DNA of 64,000 nucleotides, from NCBI RefSeq assembly GCF_036429475.1, contig NZ_CP144125.1, forward strand, positions 1,364,001 to 1,428,000. The letters run 5' to 3'. This document shows positions 17,783 through 26,176 of the stretch, one piece after another (the stretch's first letter is position 1; each line of letters begins with the position of its first letter). The position numbers were made by a program, and so were the translations under genes. Below the pieces are notes generated by a model. The model saw only the letters and a list, made by a program, of their open reading frames with translations, had not been told where the DNA came from and did not search any database. Origin of the DNA: Halalkalicoccus sp. CGA53 (GTDB lineage Archaea > Halobacteriota > Halobacteria > Halobacteriales > Halalkalicoccaceae).

Positions 17783-17802
17783 CGTTACGTTTCGAAACGC
17801 TA

Positions 17803-17812
17803 CACGCTCATA
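17803..17812 (-). promoter_or_regulatory. TATA box of the winged-helix gene
   Basis: On the minus strand the element reads CTTTATGAGC and is centred about 26 nt before the ATG at 17782. A short palindrome, CGTTTCGAAACG (17787-17798), lies between it and the start and could be an operator for autoregulation. Confidence 0.45.
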
Positions 17813-18007
17813 AAGCTTGATCATCTGCCACCGTGTGACATGCTCGATCGGTAACGGGTTCCTCCGCTCGCGCACACGATGGAAGGGCCACGAGACCGAC
17901 GTCGGAACCCGACGATCGGTCGGATCGGCCGTTCGCGGTCCGGAGCGACCGGTGAGAACCCCGGTCCAAACGAACCCCTTTTCACCCACCCTGACCGACT
18001 GTAGGGT

Positions 18008-18310
18008 ATGTCGACCGAAGCCGTCGAAGCCCGCTCGGCGCACATCCGGGCGGTCACCGTGACGATGGTCGCGACGCTCGCCGGCGTCCTCGCGGCGGTC
18101 CTCTCGGGGTCGTTCGCGTCGGGCGCGGGGGACCCGCTCGCGCTCGCCATCCTCGTCGGGGTCATCCTCGTGCAGTTCCCGGCGATGAAGCTCGTGGGGA
18201 TCGTCGAGGAGTACTCGACGAAGGACAAACTGTTCGTCTCGTTCATGAGCTTCTGTCTCTGGTTCGTCACCTGGGGCATCCTCCTGACCACCGACACCCA
18301 GGTCTTCTAG
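18008..18310 (+). CDS. EMC6-like small membrane protein
   Basis: A 100-residue protein with three hydrophobic segments ('AVTVTMVATLAGVLAAVLSG', 'LALAILVGVILVQFPAMKLV', 'FVSFMSFCLWFVTWGILLTT'). The pattern and the acidic loop 'GIVEEYSTKDK' match the haloarchaeal EMC6-like family; eukaryotic EMC6 is part of a membrane-protein insertion complex. It ends 1 nt before the RLI gene, so the two are co-transcribed; pairing with a ribosome-recycling factor fits a role near membrane-bound translation, as inference. A weak TATA-like 'CCTTTTCACC' sits 25 nt upstream. Confidence 0.72.
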   Translation: MSTEAVEARSAHIRAVTVTMVATLAGVLAAVLSGSFASGAGDPLALAILVGVILVQFPAMKLVGIVEEYSTKDKLFVSFMSFCLWFVTWGILLTTDTQVF

Positions 18311-18311
18311 C

Positions 18312-20141
18312 ATGGCGAGCGACAGCATCGCGGTCGTCGACCTGGACCGGTGCCAGCCCGACCGCTGTAACTACGAGTGTGCGAACTACTGCCCGCCCAA
18401 CCGGACCGGAAAGGAGTGTATCACGCTCCGGGGCGACGCCGCCGAGGAGGGCGAGATCGAGGGGACGCCCGATCAGGTGAAGATCAGCGAGGAGATCTGT
18501 CTGGGCGAGACCTGCGGGATCTGCGTCGAGAAGTGCCCGTTCGACGCGATCGAGATCATCAACCTCCCCCAGGAACTCACCGAAGATCCGGTGCACAGAT
18601 ACGGCGAGAACGCCTTCTCGCTCTACGGCCTGCCGGTCCCGGTCGACGGCCAGGTCACGGGGCTCCTCGGTCCGAACGGGATCGGGAAGTCGACGGCTGT
18701 CCGGATCCTCGCGGGCGAGATGACGCCGAACCTCGGCCAGTACGTCGAGGAGCCGTCCTGGGAGGCGGTGCTCGACGCCTACCGCGGAACAGAGCTCCAG
18801 GAGTACATCGAGGGGGTCCGTGACGGCGAGGTGACCGTCGCGCGCAAACCGCAGTACGTGGATGGGATCCCCGACCAGTTCGACGGGACGACGATCGACC
18901 TGCTCTCGCGGACCGACGAGCGGGACGTGCTCGACGACCTGGTCGAGCGGCTCTCGATCGCGCCGGTGATCGACCAGGAGATCGGCGATCTCTCCGGCGG
19001 CGAACTCCAGCGGGTGGCGATCGCCGCCTGTCTCGCCCGCGACGCCGACTTCTACTTCCTCGACGAGATCACCCCCTACCTCGACATCGGCCAGCGGGTG
19101 ACGGTCGCCCGCCTGCTCAGGGAACTCGTCGAGGAGGACGAGGAACGGTCGATGCTCGTCGTCGAACACGATCTCGCGATCCTCGACCTGCTCTGTGACA
19201 ACCTCCACGTCGCCTACGGCGAGCCGGGGGCGTTCGGCGTCATCACGGACCCGAAGAGCGTACGGAAGGGGATCAACGAGTACCTCTCGGGCTACCTCGA
19301 CAACGAGAACATGCGGATCCGGCCCGAGGCGATCGAGTTCGAGGAACACGCTCCCAGAGCCGTCGCCCACCGCGACCTCCTCGCGGCCTACCCGGCGATG
19401 GAGAAGTCCTACGGCGAGGACGCCTTCTCGCTCTCGGTCGAGGGCGGGGAGATCAGGGAGAACGAGGTGCTGGGGATCGTCGGCCCGAACGGGATCGGGA
19501 AGTCGACGTTCGCGAGGCTGCTCGCCGGTCGGATCGACCCCGACGACGGCGAGACCGACCTGGAGTTGGAGATCGCCTACAAACCGCAGTACGTTGAGAT
19601 CGACCAGCCGATGCGCGTCGACGTCTTCCTCTCCTCGATCACCGACCGCTTTGGCTCCTCGCACTGGAACACGGAGGTCGCCGGACCGCTGCAGCTCGGC
19701 CGGATCATGGAGCAGAACCTCACCGACCTCTCCGGGGGCGAGCGCCAGCGGGTGGCGATCGCCGCCTGCCTCTCGAAGAACGCGGACGTCTACCTGCTCG
19801 ACGAGCCGAGCGCTCACTTAGACGTCGAGCAGCGCGTGCTCGCGACGCGGGCGATCCGCAGACACGCCGAGCGGACCGACGCGACCGTGCTCGTCATCGA
19901 CCACGACATCTACATGATCGATCTGCTCGCGGATCGTCTCCTGGTGTTCGAGGGCGAACCCGCCGAACGCGGGCGGGCGAGCCAGCCACAGGAGATGCGC
20001 GAGGGGATGAACGCCTTCCTCTCGGAGCTCGACGTCACGTTCCGCCGCGACGAGCGGACGAGCAGGCCGCGGATCAACAAGCCCGACAGTCAGCTCGACC
20101 GCGAGCAGAAACGACAGGGCGAGTACTACTACGCGCCGTAG
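18312..20141 (+). CDS. rli: Ribosome recycling ATPase RLI (ABCE1)
   Basis: A 609-residue soluble ABC protein that splits ribosomes into subunits after termination. Two 4Fe-4S sites lie at the N-terminus: 'CQPDRCNYECANYCPPN' and 'CLGETCGICVEKCPFDAI'. Each of two ATPase domains has a Walker A 'GPNGIGKST' and a signature ('LSGGELQR' and 'LSGGERQR'), with Walker B 'FYFLDEITPYLD' in the first and 'VYLLDEPSAHLD' in the second. Domain order and length are those of all archaeal members. It follows the EMC6-like gene by 1 nt. Confidence 0.97.
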   Translation: MASDSIAVVDLDRCQPDRCNYECANYCPPNRTGKECITLRGDAAEEGEIEGTPDQVKISEEICLGETCGICVEKCPFDAIEIINLPQELTEDPVHRYGENAFSLYGLPVPVDGQVTGLLGPNGIGKSTAVRILAGEMTPNLGQYVEEPSWEAVLDAYRGTELQEYIEGVRDGEVTVARKPQYVDGIPDQFDGTTIDLLSRTDERDVLDDLVERLSIAPVIDQEIGDLSGGELQRVAIAACLARDADFYFLDEITPYLDIGQRVTVARLLRELVEEDEERSMLVVEHDLAILDLLCDNLHVAYGEPGAFGVITDPKSVRKGINEYLSGYLDNENMRIRPEAIEFEEHAPRAVAHRDLLAAYPAMEKSYGEDAFSLSVEGGEIRENEVLGIVGPNGIGKSTFARLLAGRIDPDDGETDLELEIAYKPQYVEIDQPMRVDVFLSSITDRFGSSHWNTEVAGPLQLGRIMEQNLTDLSGGERQRVAIAACLSKNADVYLLDEPSAHLDVEQRVLATRAIRRHAERTDATVLVIDHDIYMIDLLADRLLVFEGEPAERGRASQPQEMREGMNAFLSELDVTFRRDERTSRPRINKPDSQLDREQKRQGEYYYAP

Positions 20142-20203
20142 TCTCCCCTTCGTCCGAGCCTCGCGCGTGCAACGCTTTTCGGCACCCGGAGTCTCCTGCG
20201 GAT

Positions 20204-20872
20204 ATGACCGACGACGAAGGGCGGGAACGGGAGCCGGACGGAGACGGCTCGGGTCTGCGCGAGACGCTTGAGGGGTGGTTCGTGACCGGCGCGGTGCTCT
20301 TCATCCCGCTGGTGGTCACGCTGATCGTCCTCCAGTTCGCACTGGATTTCATTTCCTCGGTCCTCGTTCCGGTCGTCCGGGTCGTGAACTACCTCCTCCC
20401 GTTTTCGGTCCCGAACCCGGTGATCGAACTGGGGAGCGTGCTCGCGTTCCTCCTCGTCCTGCTCGTCACGGGCGCGATCGCACGCGGCACGGCCGATCAC
20501 GTCTCGAAGGAGTGGTTCGACGGGCTCATCGAGTCGATCCCCCTGCTCGGAGCGGTCTACCGGGGCTTTCGCCAGATGAGCGAGATCCTCCTCTCGGACG
20601 ACTCCGACAGCTTCGAGGAGGTGAAGCTGATCGAAGTCCCCCACGAGGAGACGTATCGCCTCGGCTTCCTGACCGCGGAGACGCCGCCGGAGATCGAGGA
20701 GGCGGCCGGCCACGAGGAGATGTGTACGGTCTTCCTGCCGAACCCGCCGAACCCGAGCGGCGGGTCGCTGCTCTTCGTCCCCACGGATCGGGTTCTTGAC
20801 GTGGACATGACCGTCGAAGAAGGGCTCCAGACGATCGTCACTACCGGCGTCGCGACGGCTCCCGAGGAGTGA
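20204..20872 (+). CDS. DUF502 family membrane protein
   Basis: A 222-residue protein. A charged head leads to helix one ('GAVLFIPLVVTLIVLQFALD') and, after 'PFSVPNPVIELG', helix two ('VLAFLLVLLVTGAIARG'). The family-typical 'IPLLGAVYRGFRQM' and 'FLPNPPNPSGGSLLFVP' follow, then a soluble C-terminal domain. DUF502 proteins are widespread in bacteria, plants and haloarchaea with no settled function. TATA-like 'ACGCTTTTCG' lies about 27 nt before the ATG. It is 62 bp after rli but has its own promoter-like element. Confidence 0.85.
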   Translation: MTDDEGREREPDGDGSGLRETLEGWFVTGAVLFIPLVVTLIVLQFALDFISSVLVPVVRVVNYLLPFSVPNPVIELGSVLAFLLVLLVTGAIARGTADHVSKEWFDGLIESIPLLGAVYRGFRQMSEILLSDDSDSFEEVKLIEVPHEETYRLGFLTAETPPEIEEAAGHEEMCTVFLPNPPNPSGGSLLFVPTDRVLDVDMTVEEGLQTIVTTGVATAPEE

Positions 20873-20935
20873 GCGACTCCCGACCGCCGGGTTCGGTGTT
20901 CCTTCTCGACTCTCGTGACCCGTGCGACCGTTCTC

Positions 20936-21133
20936 TCAGCCGTTTCCTTCGGACGCCTCTCCGTTCTCGTCCGAGCCGTCGCCGAACAGATCGAGGGTCT
21001 CGGTCATCGCCCACGGCAGTACGATCATCGCTCCGGTGACGCCGAGAAAGCCCGTGACGAGCAGCCCCGTCGGCGGGTCGTCGTGCGAGCCGGTCGCGAG
21101 GAGGACGAACGAGCCGATTCCCAGCCCGGCCAT
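20936..21133 (-). CDS. Small membrane protein with uncertain start
   Basis: From ATG 21133 the product has 65 residues: a first helix 'MAGLGIGSFVLLATG', a loop, a second helix 'GLLVTGFLGVTGAMIVLPWA' and an acidic tail. The codons before the ATG, back to the TGA at 21167-21169, read 'TRWSDLVLGLG', which looks like the natural N-terminus of the first helix, yet no ATG, GTG or TTG precedes it in frame. The start has either moved to 21133 or been lost. It is directly downstream of, and in the same frame as, the 21167-21439 gene. Confidence 0.5.
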   Translation of the reverse strand: MAGLGIGSFVLLATGSHDDPPTGLLVTGFLGVTGAMIVLPWAMTETLDLFGDGSDENGEASEGNG

Positions 21134-21166
21134 CCCGAGGCCGAGGACGAGGTCAGACCACCGGGT

Positions 21167-21439
21167 TCAGGACTCCTCGAGTGCGGGTTCGAGATCCGCG
21201 AGCCACCAGTCTGAACCCTCTCCATCAGCGTCGGTAGACGGTCGCTCCGGCCCCAGTACGACGTTCAGCGCGGATGGGCCGCCGGCGACGAGCAGCACCC
21301 CGACGCCGACCGCGACGAGCGCCACCAGTCCGGCCAGCGGCACCCCCCGGGTCTGAGTCAGCAGGAACGCCGTCACGAACGCGAGGACCGACAACCCCGC
21401 ACAGATCCCCCGGACGGTGGCGATGAACGACGCTCGCAT
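21167..21439 (-). CDS. Small two-helix membrane protein
   Basis: A 90-residue protein with helices 'GICAGLSVLAFVTAFLLTQT' and 'LAGLVALVAVGVGVLLVAGG' and a soluble acidic tail ending 'DLEPALEES'. No family recognised. A TATA-like 'AGTTTATATG' (minus strand, about 21461-21470) sits about 25-30 nt before the ATG at 21439 and makes it the first gene of a two-gene unit with the ORF at 20936-21133. Confidence 0.6.
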   Translation of the reverse strand: MRASFIATVRGICAGLSVLAFVTAFLLTQTRGVPLAGLVALVAVGVGVLLVAGGPSALNVVLGPERPSTDADGEGSDWWLADLEPALEES

Positions 21440-21460
21440 CGGCGCGCCCTACTGACTGAT

Positions 21461-21472
21461 AGTTTATATGTC
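21461..21472 (-). promoter_or_regulatory. TATA box of the small membrane protein gene
   Basis: The + strand reads ATAGTTTATATGTC around 21459-21472. Read on the minus strand this gives CATATAAACT, centred about 27 nt ahead of the ATG at 21439, consistent with a leaderless transcript. Confidence 0.5.
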
Positions 21473-21490
21473 TGTCGACCCGACGGTCCG

Positions 21491-22768
21491 TCACTCCCCA
21501 GTCAGCCGCACCAGCACGTCGTCGCGGTCGGTCGGGAACGGGTCGTCCTCGTCCGTCCTCCCGTCCCGGTTCGACGTGATCGCGTAGAGCTCGCCCTCCG
21601 GCCCCGCTTCGACGTGGCGGATCCGCCCGAGTGCGCCCGCGAGGGCGCTGTACGACGCCGCGGTGTATCCCTCGTAGTACCACTCCTCGTCGTAGCGAGT
21701 CGCGTCCTCGCCCTCGATTTCGGGCGGATCGTCGCTCTCCGCCACCGCCACGACGTTGAGTCGCTGCGAGCGGAGCCCCGCGACAAGCAGCTTGCCCTCC
21801 CACTCGGGGATCGCGCTTTCGCCGTAGTAACAGAGCCCGGACGGCGCCCACGTCGTCCGCGGACCGGTGTTCACGAGCGGCGGGACCACACCCTCGAACT
21901 CGTCGTATGGACCTTCCTGCTCGTCCCCCGGCGGGCCGCGGGCGTCGGGCCAGCCGTAGTCACCACCCGGTATCAGAACGTTCACCTCGTCCCGCGCTCC
22001 CGGTCCGTGTTCGGCGATCACCGGGGTGCCGTCGGGAAGCCAGTCGATCCCCTGCGGGTTCCGGTGACCGAGCGTGTAGACCCGCGGATCGGCACCGGAA
22101 CCGAGGTCCGGGTTCCCCTCCGCGGGTCCGCCTTCGGCCGTCACTCTCAGTACTTTCCCCGCGAGCGAGGCCGGGTCCCGCGTCTCGTCCAGCCGTTCGG
22201 CGTCGCCCGTACAGATCCAGAGGCGATCGTCCGGTCCGAACGCGATCCGCCCGCCGTTGTGTGTCGTCTCCGCGGGGATCCCGTCGACGATCACCTCGCG
22301 ACTCCCCTCGACGTCCTCGGCGTCGACGTCGAAGCGGACCACCCGGTTCACTCCTTCCTCCGAGGTGTAGTAGACGTAGACGAACGCCGGCTCCGGATAC
22401 CTCGGATCGGCTGCTACCCCTAGCGTCCCACCCTCGCCACCCTCGACCCACCACGGCGCATCTTCCGCACCGGGATCGAGCGCCTCCGCGTCGATGGCGT
22501 CGTCGGGTTCGGCGAGCGCCGAGAGTTCGTCGCCGTCGAGCCTGAGGACCCGGCCCGTCCGCTCGGTCAGGAAGAGCTCGCCGGTCGACACGGCCGTTAC
22601 GTCCCATGGGATCTCGAGGTTCCGGACGAGCACGTCGAAGGAGGCGTCGTCCCCGGCGTCGTCACCGGGCACATTCGCGGAGGGAACCCCGTCGAGACAG
22701 CCGGAGAGCGCGACACTCGACGCGCCGAGGCCGAGGAGGAGCCCCCGGCGCGTCCGGGAGGGGTGCAT
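21491..22768 (-). CDS. PQQ-dependent sugar dehydrogenase, lipoprotein
   Basis: A 425-residue secreted protein of the soluble glucose/sorbosone dehydrogenase beta-propeller family. The N-terminus 'RTRRGLLLGLGASSVALSGC' carries a twin-arginine-like motif and a lipobox with Cys for lipid anchoring outside the membrane. Family motifs include 'LEIPWDVTAVSTGELFLTER' (start of the propeller), 'THNGGRIAFGPDDRLWI' and 'YTLGHRNPQGIDW', the last two near the PQQ and calcium site. It oxidises aldose sugars and passes electrons on. The frame is open much further upstream; ATG 22768 is chosen because the signal peptide starts there. A halocyanin gene lies divergently 137 bp away and could be its electron acceptor. 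Confidence 0.88.
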   Translation of the reverse strand: MHPSRTRRGLLLGLGASSVALSGCLDGVPSANVPGDDAGDDASFDVLVRNLEIPWDVTAVSTGELFLTERTGRVLRLDGDELSALAEPDDAIDAEALDPGAEDAPWWVEGGEGGTLGVAADPRYPEPAFVYVYYTSEEGVNRVVRFDVDAEDVEGSREVIVDGIPAETTHNGGRIAFGPDDRLWICTGDAERLDETRDPASLAGKVLRVTAEGGPAEGNPDLGSGADPRVYTLGHRNPQGIDWLPDGTPVIAEHGPGARDEVNVLIPGGDYGWPDARGPPGDEQEGPYDEFEGVVPPLVNTGPRTTWAPSGLCYYGESAIPEWEGKLLVAGLRSQRLNVVAVAESDDPPEIEGEDATRYDEEWYYEGYTAASYSALAGALGRIRHVEAGPEGELYAITSNRDGRTDEDDPFPTDRDDVLVRLTGE

Positions 22769-22905
22769 GGACCGAGGTTCGTCCGAACGGCCGAAAACGT
22801 GTCGGGTAGCTCGATCGGACGAGGCGATCGCGATCGACCGTGTTCGGATCGGTCCCCGACCGCCGTTCGGCGCGCTTTTGCGCTTCGACGGACTGACACT
22901 CACAC

Positions 22906-23457
22906 GTGTCCGAACCACGAGTGTCCCGTCGGACGGTCCTGGCCTCCGGTGGCGCCGTTCTCGCGTTCGGTGTCGCGGGGTGTCTCGGGAACGACGAGGA
23001 CGAGTCCGGGCTCGGAAACCCGGAACCGTACGTCGAAGTCCGGGCGACGAGTGAGGGAGGCGACCGGTTCGATCCCGCGATCGTCCACCTCGTCCGAGGG
23101 GGGACCGTCGAGTGGATCGCCGACGAGGACGGTCACGACGTCGTCGCGTACCACCCGGACACGCACGGTTCGCGATCTCGAATGCCCGCCGGGACGGAGC
23201 CGTGGGCGAGCGGCCCGCTCCAGGAGGGCGAGTCGTTCGACCACGAGTTCGAGACCGAAGGGGTCTACGACTACGCCTGTACGCGCCACGAGGACTCGGG
23301 GATGACCGGAACGGTCGTCGTCGCCTGGCCGGAACCCGAGGGTCAATCTGCCCTCGAACCGCCGGAAGGGGAGTACCCGGACGCTGCGGCCGACTCGATC
23401 GACCGCCGGAGACGACGGGTCCGCGAGTTCCTCGAGGAGGAACACGGACGGGAGTGA
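22906..23457 (+). CDS. Halocyanin-like blue copper protein
   Basis: A 183-residue secreted electron carrier. 'SRRTVLASGGAVLAFGVAGC' is a Tat-type signal with a lipobox. The cupredoxin domain has the copper ligands expected: a His in 'EDGHDVVAYH' (first ligand), then 'YDYACTRHEDSGMTG' giving Cys, His and Met. The C-terminal tail is charged and rich in Arg and Glu. Start is GTG at 22906, directly before the signal peptide; no in-frame ATG fits. It probably takes electrons from a membrane or lipoprotein dehydrogenase; the PQQ dehydrogenase across the shared promoter region is a candidate. Confidence 0.88.
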   Translation: MSEPRVSRRTVLASGGAVLAFGVAGCLGNDEDESGLGNPEPYVEVRATSEGGDRFDPAIVHLVRGGTVEWIADEDGHDVVAYHPDTHGSRSRMPAGTEPWASGPLQEGESFDHEFETEGVYDYACTRHEDSGMTGTVVVAWPEPEGQSALEPPEGEYPDAAADSIDRRRRRVREFLEEEHGRE

Positions 23458-23502
23458 GAGCCGTCGTCACGAACCGGTCGGTCCCCGCTCCGTTCGATCG
23501 GA

Positions 23503-24048
23503 TCACTCGCGCGGCTCGTCGGGGTCGAAGCCGTACCACGTCGCGACCCGCGAGATCGCGTGTTCGTGGGCGTACCAGAGGACGGCGACGGCGACGACGA
23601 TAATCACGGCGTCCTCGATTCCGCCCATCAGCCCGAGCCCGACGATCAGCGTGGTCGCACACGCCGCCGGGTGGTTCGTCTTCGTCACCAGCATCGTGGC
23701 CGTCGTGAGCATCATCGCGACCGTCGCGCTCGCCGAGAGGTAGACGAGTTCCATCGTGAACGCGGGGTCCGGCCGGGCGAAGACGACGTACGCACTGACG
23801 TCGTTCGCGAACAGTTCGTAGGCGAGCAACCCCGAAACCACCGCGACAGCGTGGCCACCGATGACGTGATACGGCCCCTCCTCGCGGGGCTGCTCGCCGG
23901 TCGCGAGCAGGTACGCCGACGGCCCCAGACTCGGGAAGAGAAACGGTCTCCCCGTGACGAGCGTGATGAGTCCCAGCACGGCGAAGTGGAAGAAGGTGTT
24001 CAGCGTCGCGCTGTACTCGTCTCGCAGGTCGAGCTCAAACCCGGCCAT
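23503..24048 (-). CDS. HPP family membrane protein
   Basis: A 181-residue protein with four to five hydrophobic segments. The family signature appears as 'RPFLFPSLGPSAYLLATG' and, further on, 'TNHPAACATTLIVGLGLMG' with the HPA variant of the His-Pro-Pro motif. HPP proteins are membrane proteins; a cyanobacterial and plant member moves nitrite. The start at 24048 precedes 'GFELDLRDEYSATLN'; the upstream in-frame ATG at 24126 adds a non-conserved stretch. It is convergent with the halocyanin gene. Confidence 0.83.
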   Translation of the reverse strand: MAGFELDLRDEYSATLNTFFHFAVLGLITLVTGRPFLFPSLGPSAYLLATGEQPREEGPYHVIGGHAVAVVSGLLAYELFANDVSAYVVFARPDPAFTMELVYLSASATVAMMLTTATMLVTKTNHPAACATTLIVGLGLMGGIEDAVIIVVAVAVLWYAHEHAISRVATWYGFDPDEPRE

Positions 24049-24248
24049 ACCGGTTCCCTCCGACGGTCGATCCCGGGTCGACAATCGACCGGACGATTCG
24101 GCCGGCGGATCCCGACCCGAGCACACCTGCGGCCGTCATCGACCGTCCCTGTGGGCTACAGCGACAAGTGTCGTCCCCCTGCACAGTCCCTTCGATCGCC
24201 GGCCCGGCCGTCGATATCGTATTTGAGCGGTAGGACAGACGAACCAGC

Positions 24249-24770
24249 TCAGAACAGCGTCCGCTGGCAGGTCCCACAGAGCGTCTGCTCTTTGATATCG
24301 ACCTCGCGAACGGTCGGCGAGAAGTTCATCACACAGCGCTTGTTGTCGCAGTGTTCGAGCCCGAGGGTGTGGCCGATCTCGTGGACGACCTCCTTTCTGA
24401 CCCGGTCGCCGAACACCTCGCGGGCGCTCTTCTGTGAGAAGCCGCCGTCGCTCGCCGTCTGGAGCCGATACGTCGAGATGACGCTACCCTTCCCGTCCAG
24501 GTAGGCCAGCCCGAAGACGTAGTTCCGGCGGCGGTAGTAGAGGTCCTTCGCGGTGATGCCGATGTTCTTCTCGCCGGCGCCGACGCGGCTGACGAGCTCG
24601 ATGAACTCCTCCGCGCGGTGTTGATCGCGGTTCCTGTCGTAGGACCCGTCCGGGATCGGCTGCTCGCTCGCGACGGTCACCTCGCAGTCGTAGACCGACC
24701 GGAGCCCCGAGGAGGCTTCGCGTTTGACCTCGGCGGGGAGCTCGCCAACCGGCACGATGTCGACGTGCAT
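24249..24770 (-). CDS. amzA: Archaemetzincin zinc protease
   Basis: A 173-residue cytosolic metzincin. The active site 'HEIGHTLGLEH' begins at residue 130 with the three His ligands and catalytic Glu131; C141, C146, and the pair C165/C168 form the structural zinc site, and Met148 is the met-turn. This is the archaemetzincin signature, found in archaea and vertebrates. Substrates are unknown. The ATG at 24770 is supported by a TATA element 25-32 nt upstream on the minus strand (24795-24802). The gene is divergent from a UPF0146 gene 36 bp away. Confidence 0.93.
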   Translation of the reverse strand: MHVDIVPVGELPAEVKREASSGLRSVYDCEVTVASEQPIPDGSYDRNRDQHRAEEFIELVSRVGAGEKNIGITAKDLYYRRRNYVFGLAYLDGKGSVISTYRLQTASDGGFSQKSAREVFGDRVRKEVVHEIGHTLGLEHCDNKRCVMNFSPTVREVDIKEQTLCGTCQRTLF

Positions 24771-24794
24771 GGAAACTCGTATGGGGGCCGCTGT

Positions 24795-24802
24795 CATAAA
24801 TA
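24795..24802 (-). promoter_or_regulatory. TATA box of amzA
   Basis: The plus strand CATAAATA reads TATTTATG on the minus strand, centred 28 nt before the ATG of amzA at 24770. It lies only about 5 nt before the GTG of the divergent UPF0146 gene, so it cannot serve that gene. Confidence 0.55.
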
Positions 24803-24806
24803 CGTC

Positions 24807-25205
24807 GTGCAAGACGCGACCCGATACGCGCTCTGCGACGCGCTCTCGGCGTACGACCCGCTCGTCGAGGTCGGGATCGGCCGCCGCCCCGGGGTCGCCG
24901 CCGCGCTCGCCGGGCGGGGCCACGCCGTCACCGCGACCGACGTCGTGGAGCGAGCGGTCCCCGAGGGCGTCCGGTTCGTCCGCGACGACGTGACCGAACC
25001 CAGGACCGAGATCTACGCCGACGCGGCGGCGCTCTACGCGCTCAACGCTCCCCCCGAACTCCACCGCCCGATCCGTGACCTCGCCCGGGAGGTAGGTGCA
25101 GCCTTTCGCTTCACCACGCTCGGAACCGACCCGCCGACGGTGCCAGCCGAGACGCGGACGCTCCCCGAGGAGACGCTCTATCTCGCGACCGAGGGACCGG
25201 GATAA
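24807..25205 (+). CDS. UPF0146 family protein
   Basis: A 132-residue protein with a Rossmann-like core. '[20 protein letters not shown]' resembles SAM-binding motif I, and '[20 protein letters not shown]' supplies the acidic end of strand 2, followed by '[20 protein letters not shown]'. These fit UPF0146, a set of short archaeal methyltransferase-like proteins with no defined activity. GTG at 24807 is the most likely start: no in-frame ATG exists close by and the conserved part begins here. Downstream, the HAD gene follows after 38 bp on the same strand. Confidence 0.78.
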   Translation: MQDATRYALCDALSAYDPLVEVGIGRRPGVAAALAGRGHAVTATDVVERAVPEGVRFVRDDVTEPRTEIYADAAALYALNAPPELHRPIRDLAREVGAAFRFTTLGTDPPTVPAETRTLPEETLYLATEGPG

Positions 25206-25243
25206 TCGACAGCGATTTACACGAACTCCTCCATTCGCCGTCC

Positions 25244-26152
25244 ATGAACGCAGACGCGGTCGTTCTCGACATCGACGGGGTGCTCGTGGACGTCGCCGAC
25301 TCCTACCGCCGGGCGATCGTCGAGTCGGTCGCGACGTGCTACGGGGAGACGATCGAGCGATCGTCGATCCAGCGGTTCAAGGACGCGGGCGGGTTCAACA
25401 ACGACTGGGTGCTCACCGAGGCGGTGGCGCTGTTCGTCCTCGCACGCGAGGAGGGGTATCCGGGGGACGTGGACGGGTTCACCGCACGGGTCGCAGAGCG
25501 CGGCGGCGGGCTCTCAGGTGCGCGCACGGTCGTCCGCGACGCGCTTACCGAGACGGACGCCGATCGCATCGAGACGCGGCTTGACCCGGCAGAACTCAGA
25601 ACGGTCTTCCAGTGGCTCTACCTCGGTAGCGACCTCTACGCCGAACTCGAAGGGGGGGACCCGCCCGAGGCCGGTCCCGAGCGCTCTCCGGGGTTCATCC
25701 ACGACGAACCGGTGATCGTCACCCCGGAGACGATCGAGACGCTCACCGAACGCTACCCCGTGGGGGTCGTGACCGGTCGCCCCCGTGCGGAGGCCGAGAT
25801 CGCGCTCGAGCGGGTCGGCCTCGACATCCCTCCGGAGCACCGGTTCACGATGGACGACTGGGAGGAGGGGAAGCCCCACCCGAGGGCCCTGCTGACGCTC
25901 GGAGAGCGGTTCGAGGCCGCCTCGGTTCCGTTCGTCGGCGATATCCTCGACGACGTGCGGACGGCGGTGAACGCCGACCGGGAGGACTCCCTGCGGAGCT
26001 ACCACGGGATCGGCGTGCTCACCGGTGGGCTCACGGGGGCGGAAGGGAGGCGGAAGTTCGAGGCCGCCGGCGCGAGCGCGGTGTTGGAGTCGGTGAACGA
26101 CCTCCCCGACCTGCTCGACCGATCTCCGAGTAGCCGCTCTCGGAAGGCTTAG
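25244..26152 (+). CDS. HAD superfamily hydrolase, TIGR01548 type
   Basis: A 302-residue HAD phosphatase. Motif I is '[17 protein letters not shown]' with the nucleophile Asp and +2 Asp; motif II/III regions are '[16 protein letters not shown]' (Thr) and '[11 protein letters not shown]' (Lys); motif IV is '[14 protein letters not shown]'. Length and the insert '[20 protein letters not shown]' match TIGR01548, a family linked in some genomes with histidine biosynthesis. Substrate unknown. The start at 25244 is preceded by a TATA-like 'GCGATTTACACG' around 25212-25221. Confidence 0.85.
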   Translation: MNADAVVLDIDGVLVDVADSYRRAIVESVATCYGETIERSSIQRFKDAGGFNNDWVLTEAVALFVLAREEGYPGDVDGFTARVAERGGGLSGARTVVRDALTETDADRIETRLDPAELRTVFQWLYLGSDLYAELEGGDPPEAGPERSPGFIHDEPVIVTPETIETLTERYPVGVVTGRPRAEAEIALERVGLDIPPEHRFTMDDWEEGKPHPRALLTLGERFEAASVPFVGDILDDVRTAVNADREDSLRSYHGIGVLTGGLTGAEGRRKFEAAGASAVLESVNDLPDLLDRSPSSRSRKA

Positions 26153-26176
26153 GGCGGGCGAGTCTCACCCTGGGGT

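Noticed and set aside
22769-23662. Extension of the PQQ dehydrogenase frame to 723 codons
   Set aside because: The extra N-terminal part is Arg/Pro-rich, antisense to the halocyanin gene and precedes a clear signal peptide that starts at 22768.
24778-24802. TATA-like ATAAATA taken as promoter of the UPF0146 gene
   Set aside because: It ends only about 5 nt before the GTG start, too close for that direction; the spacing fits the divergent archaemetzincin gene instead.
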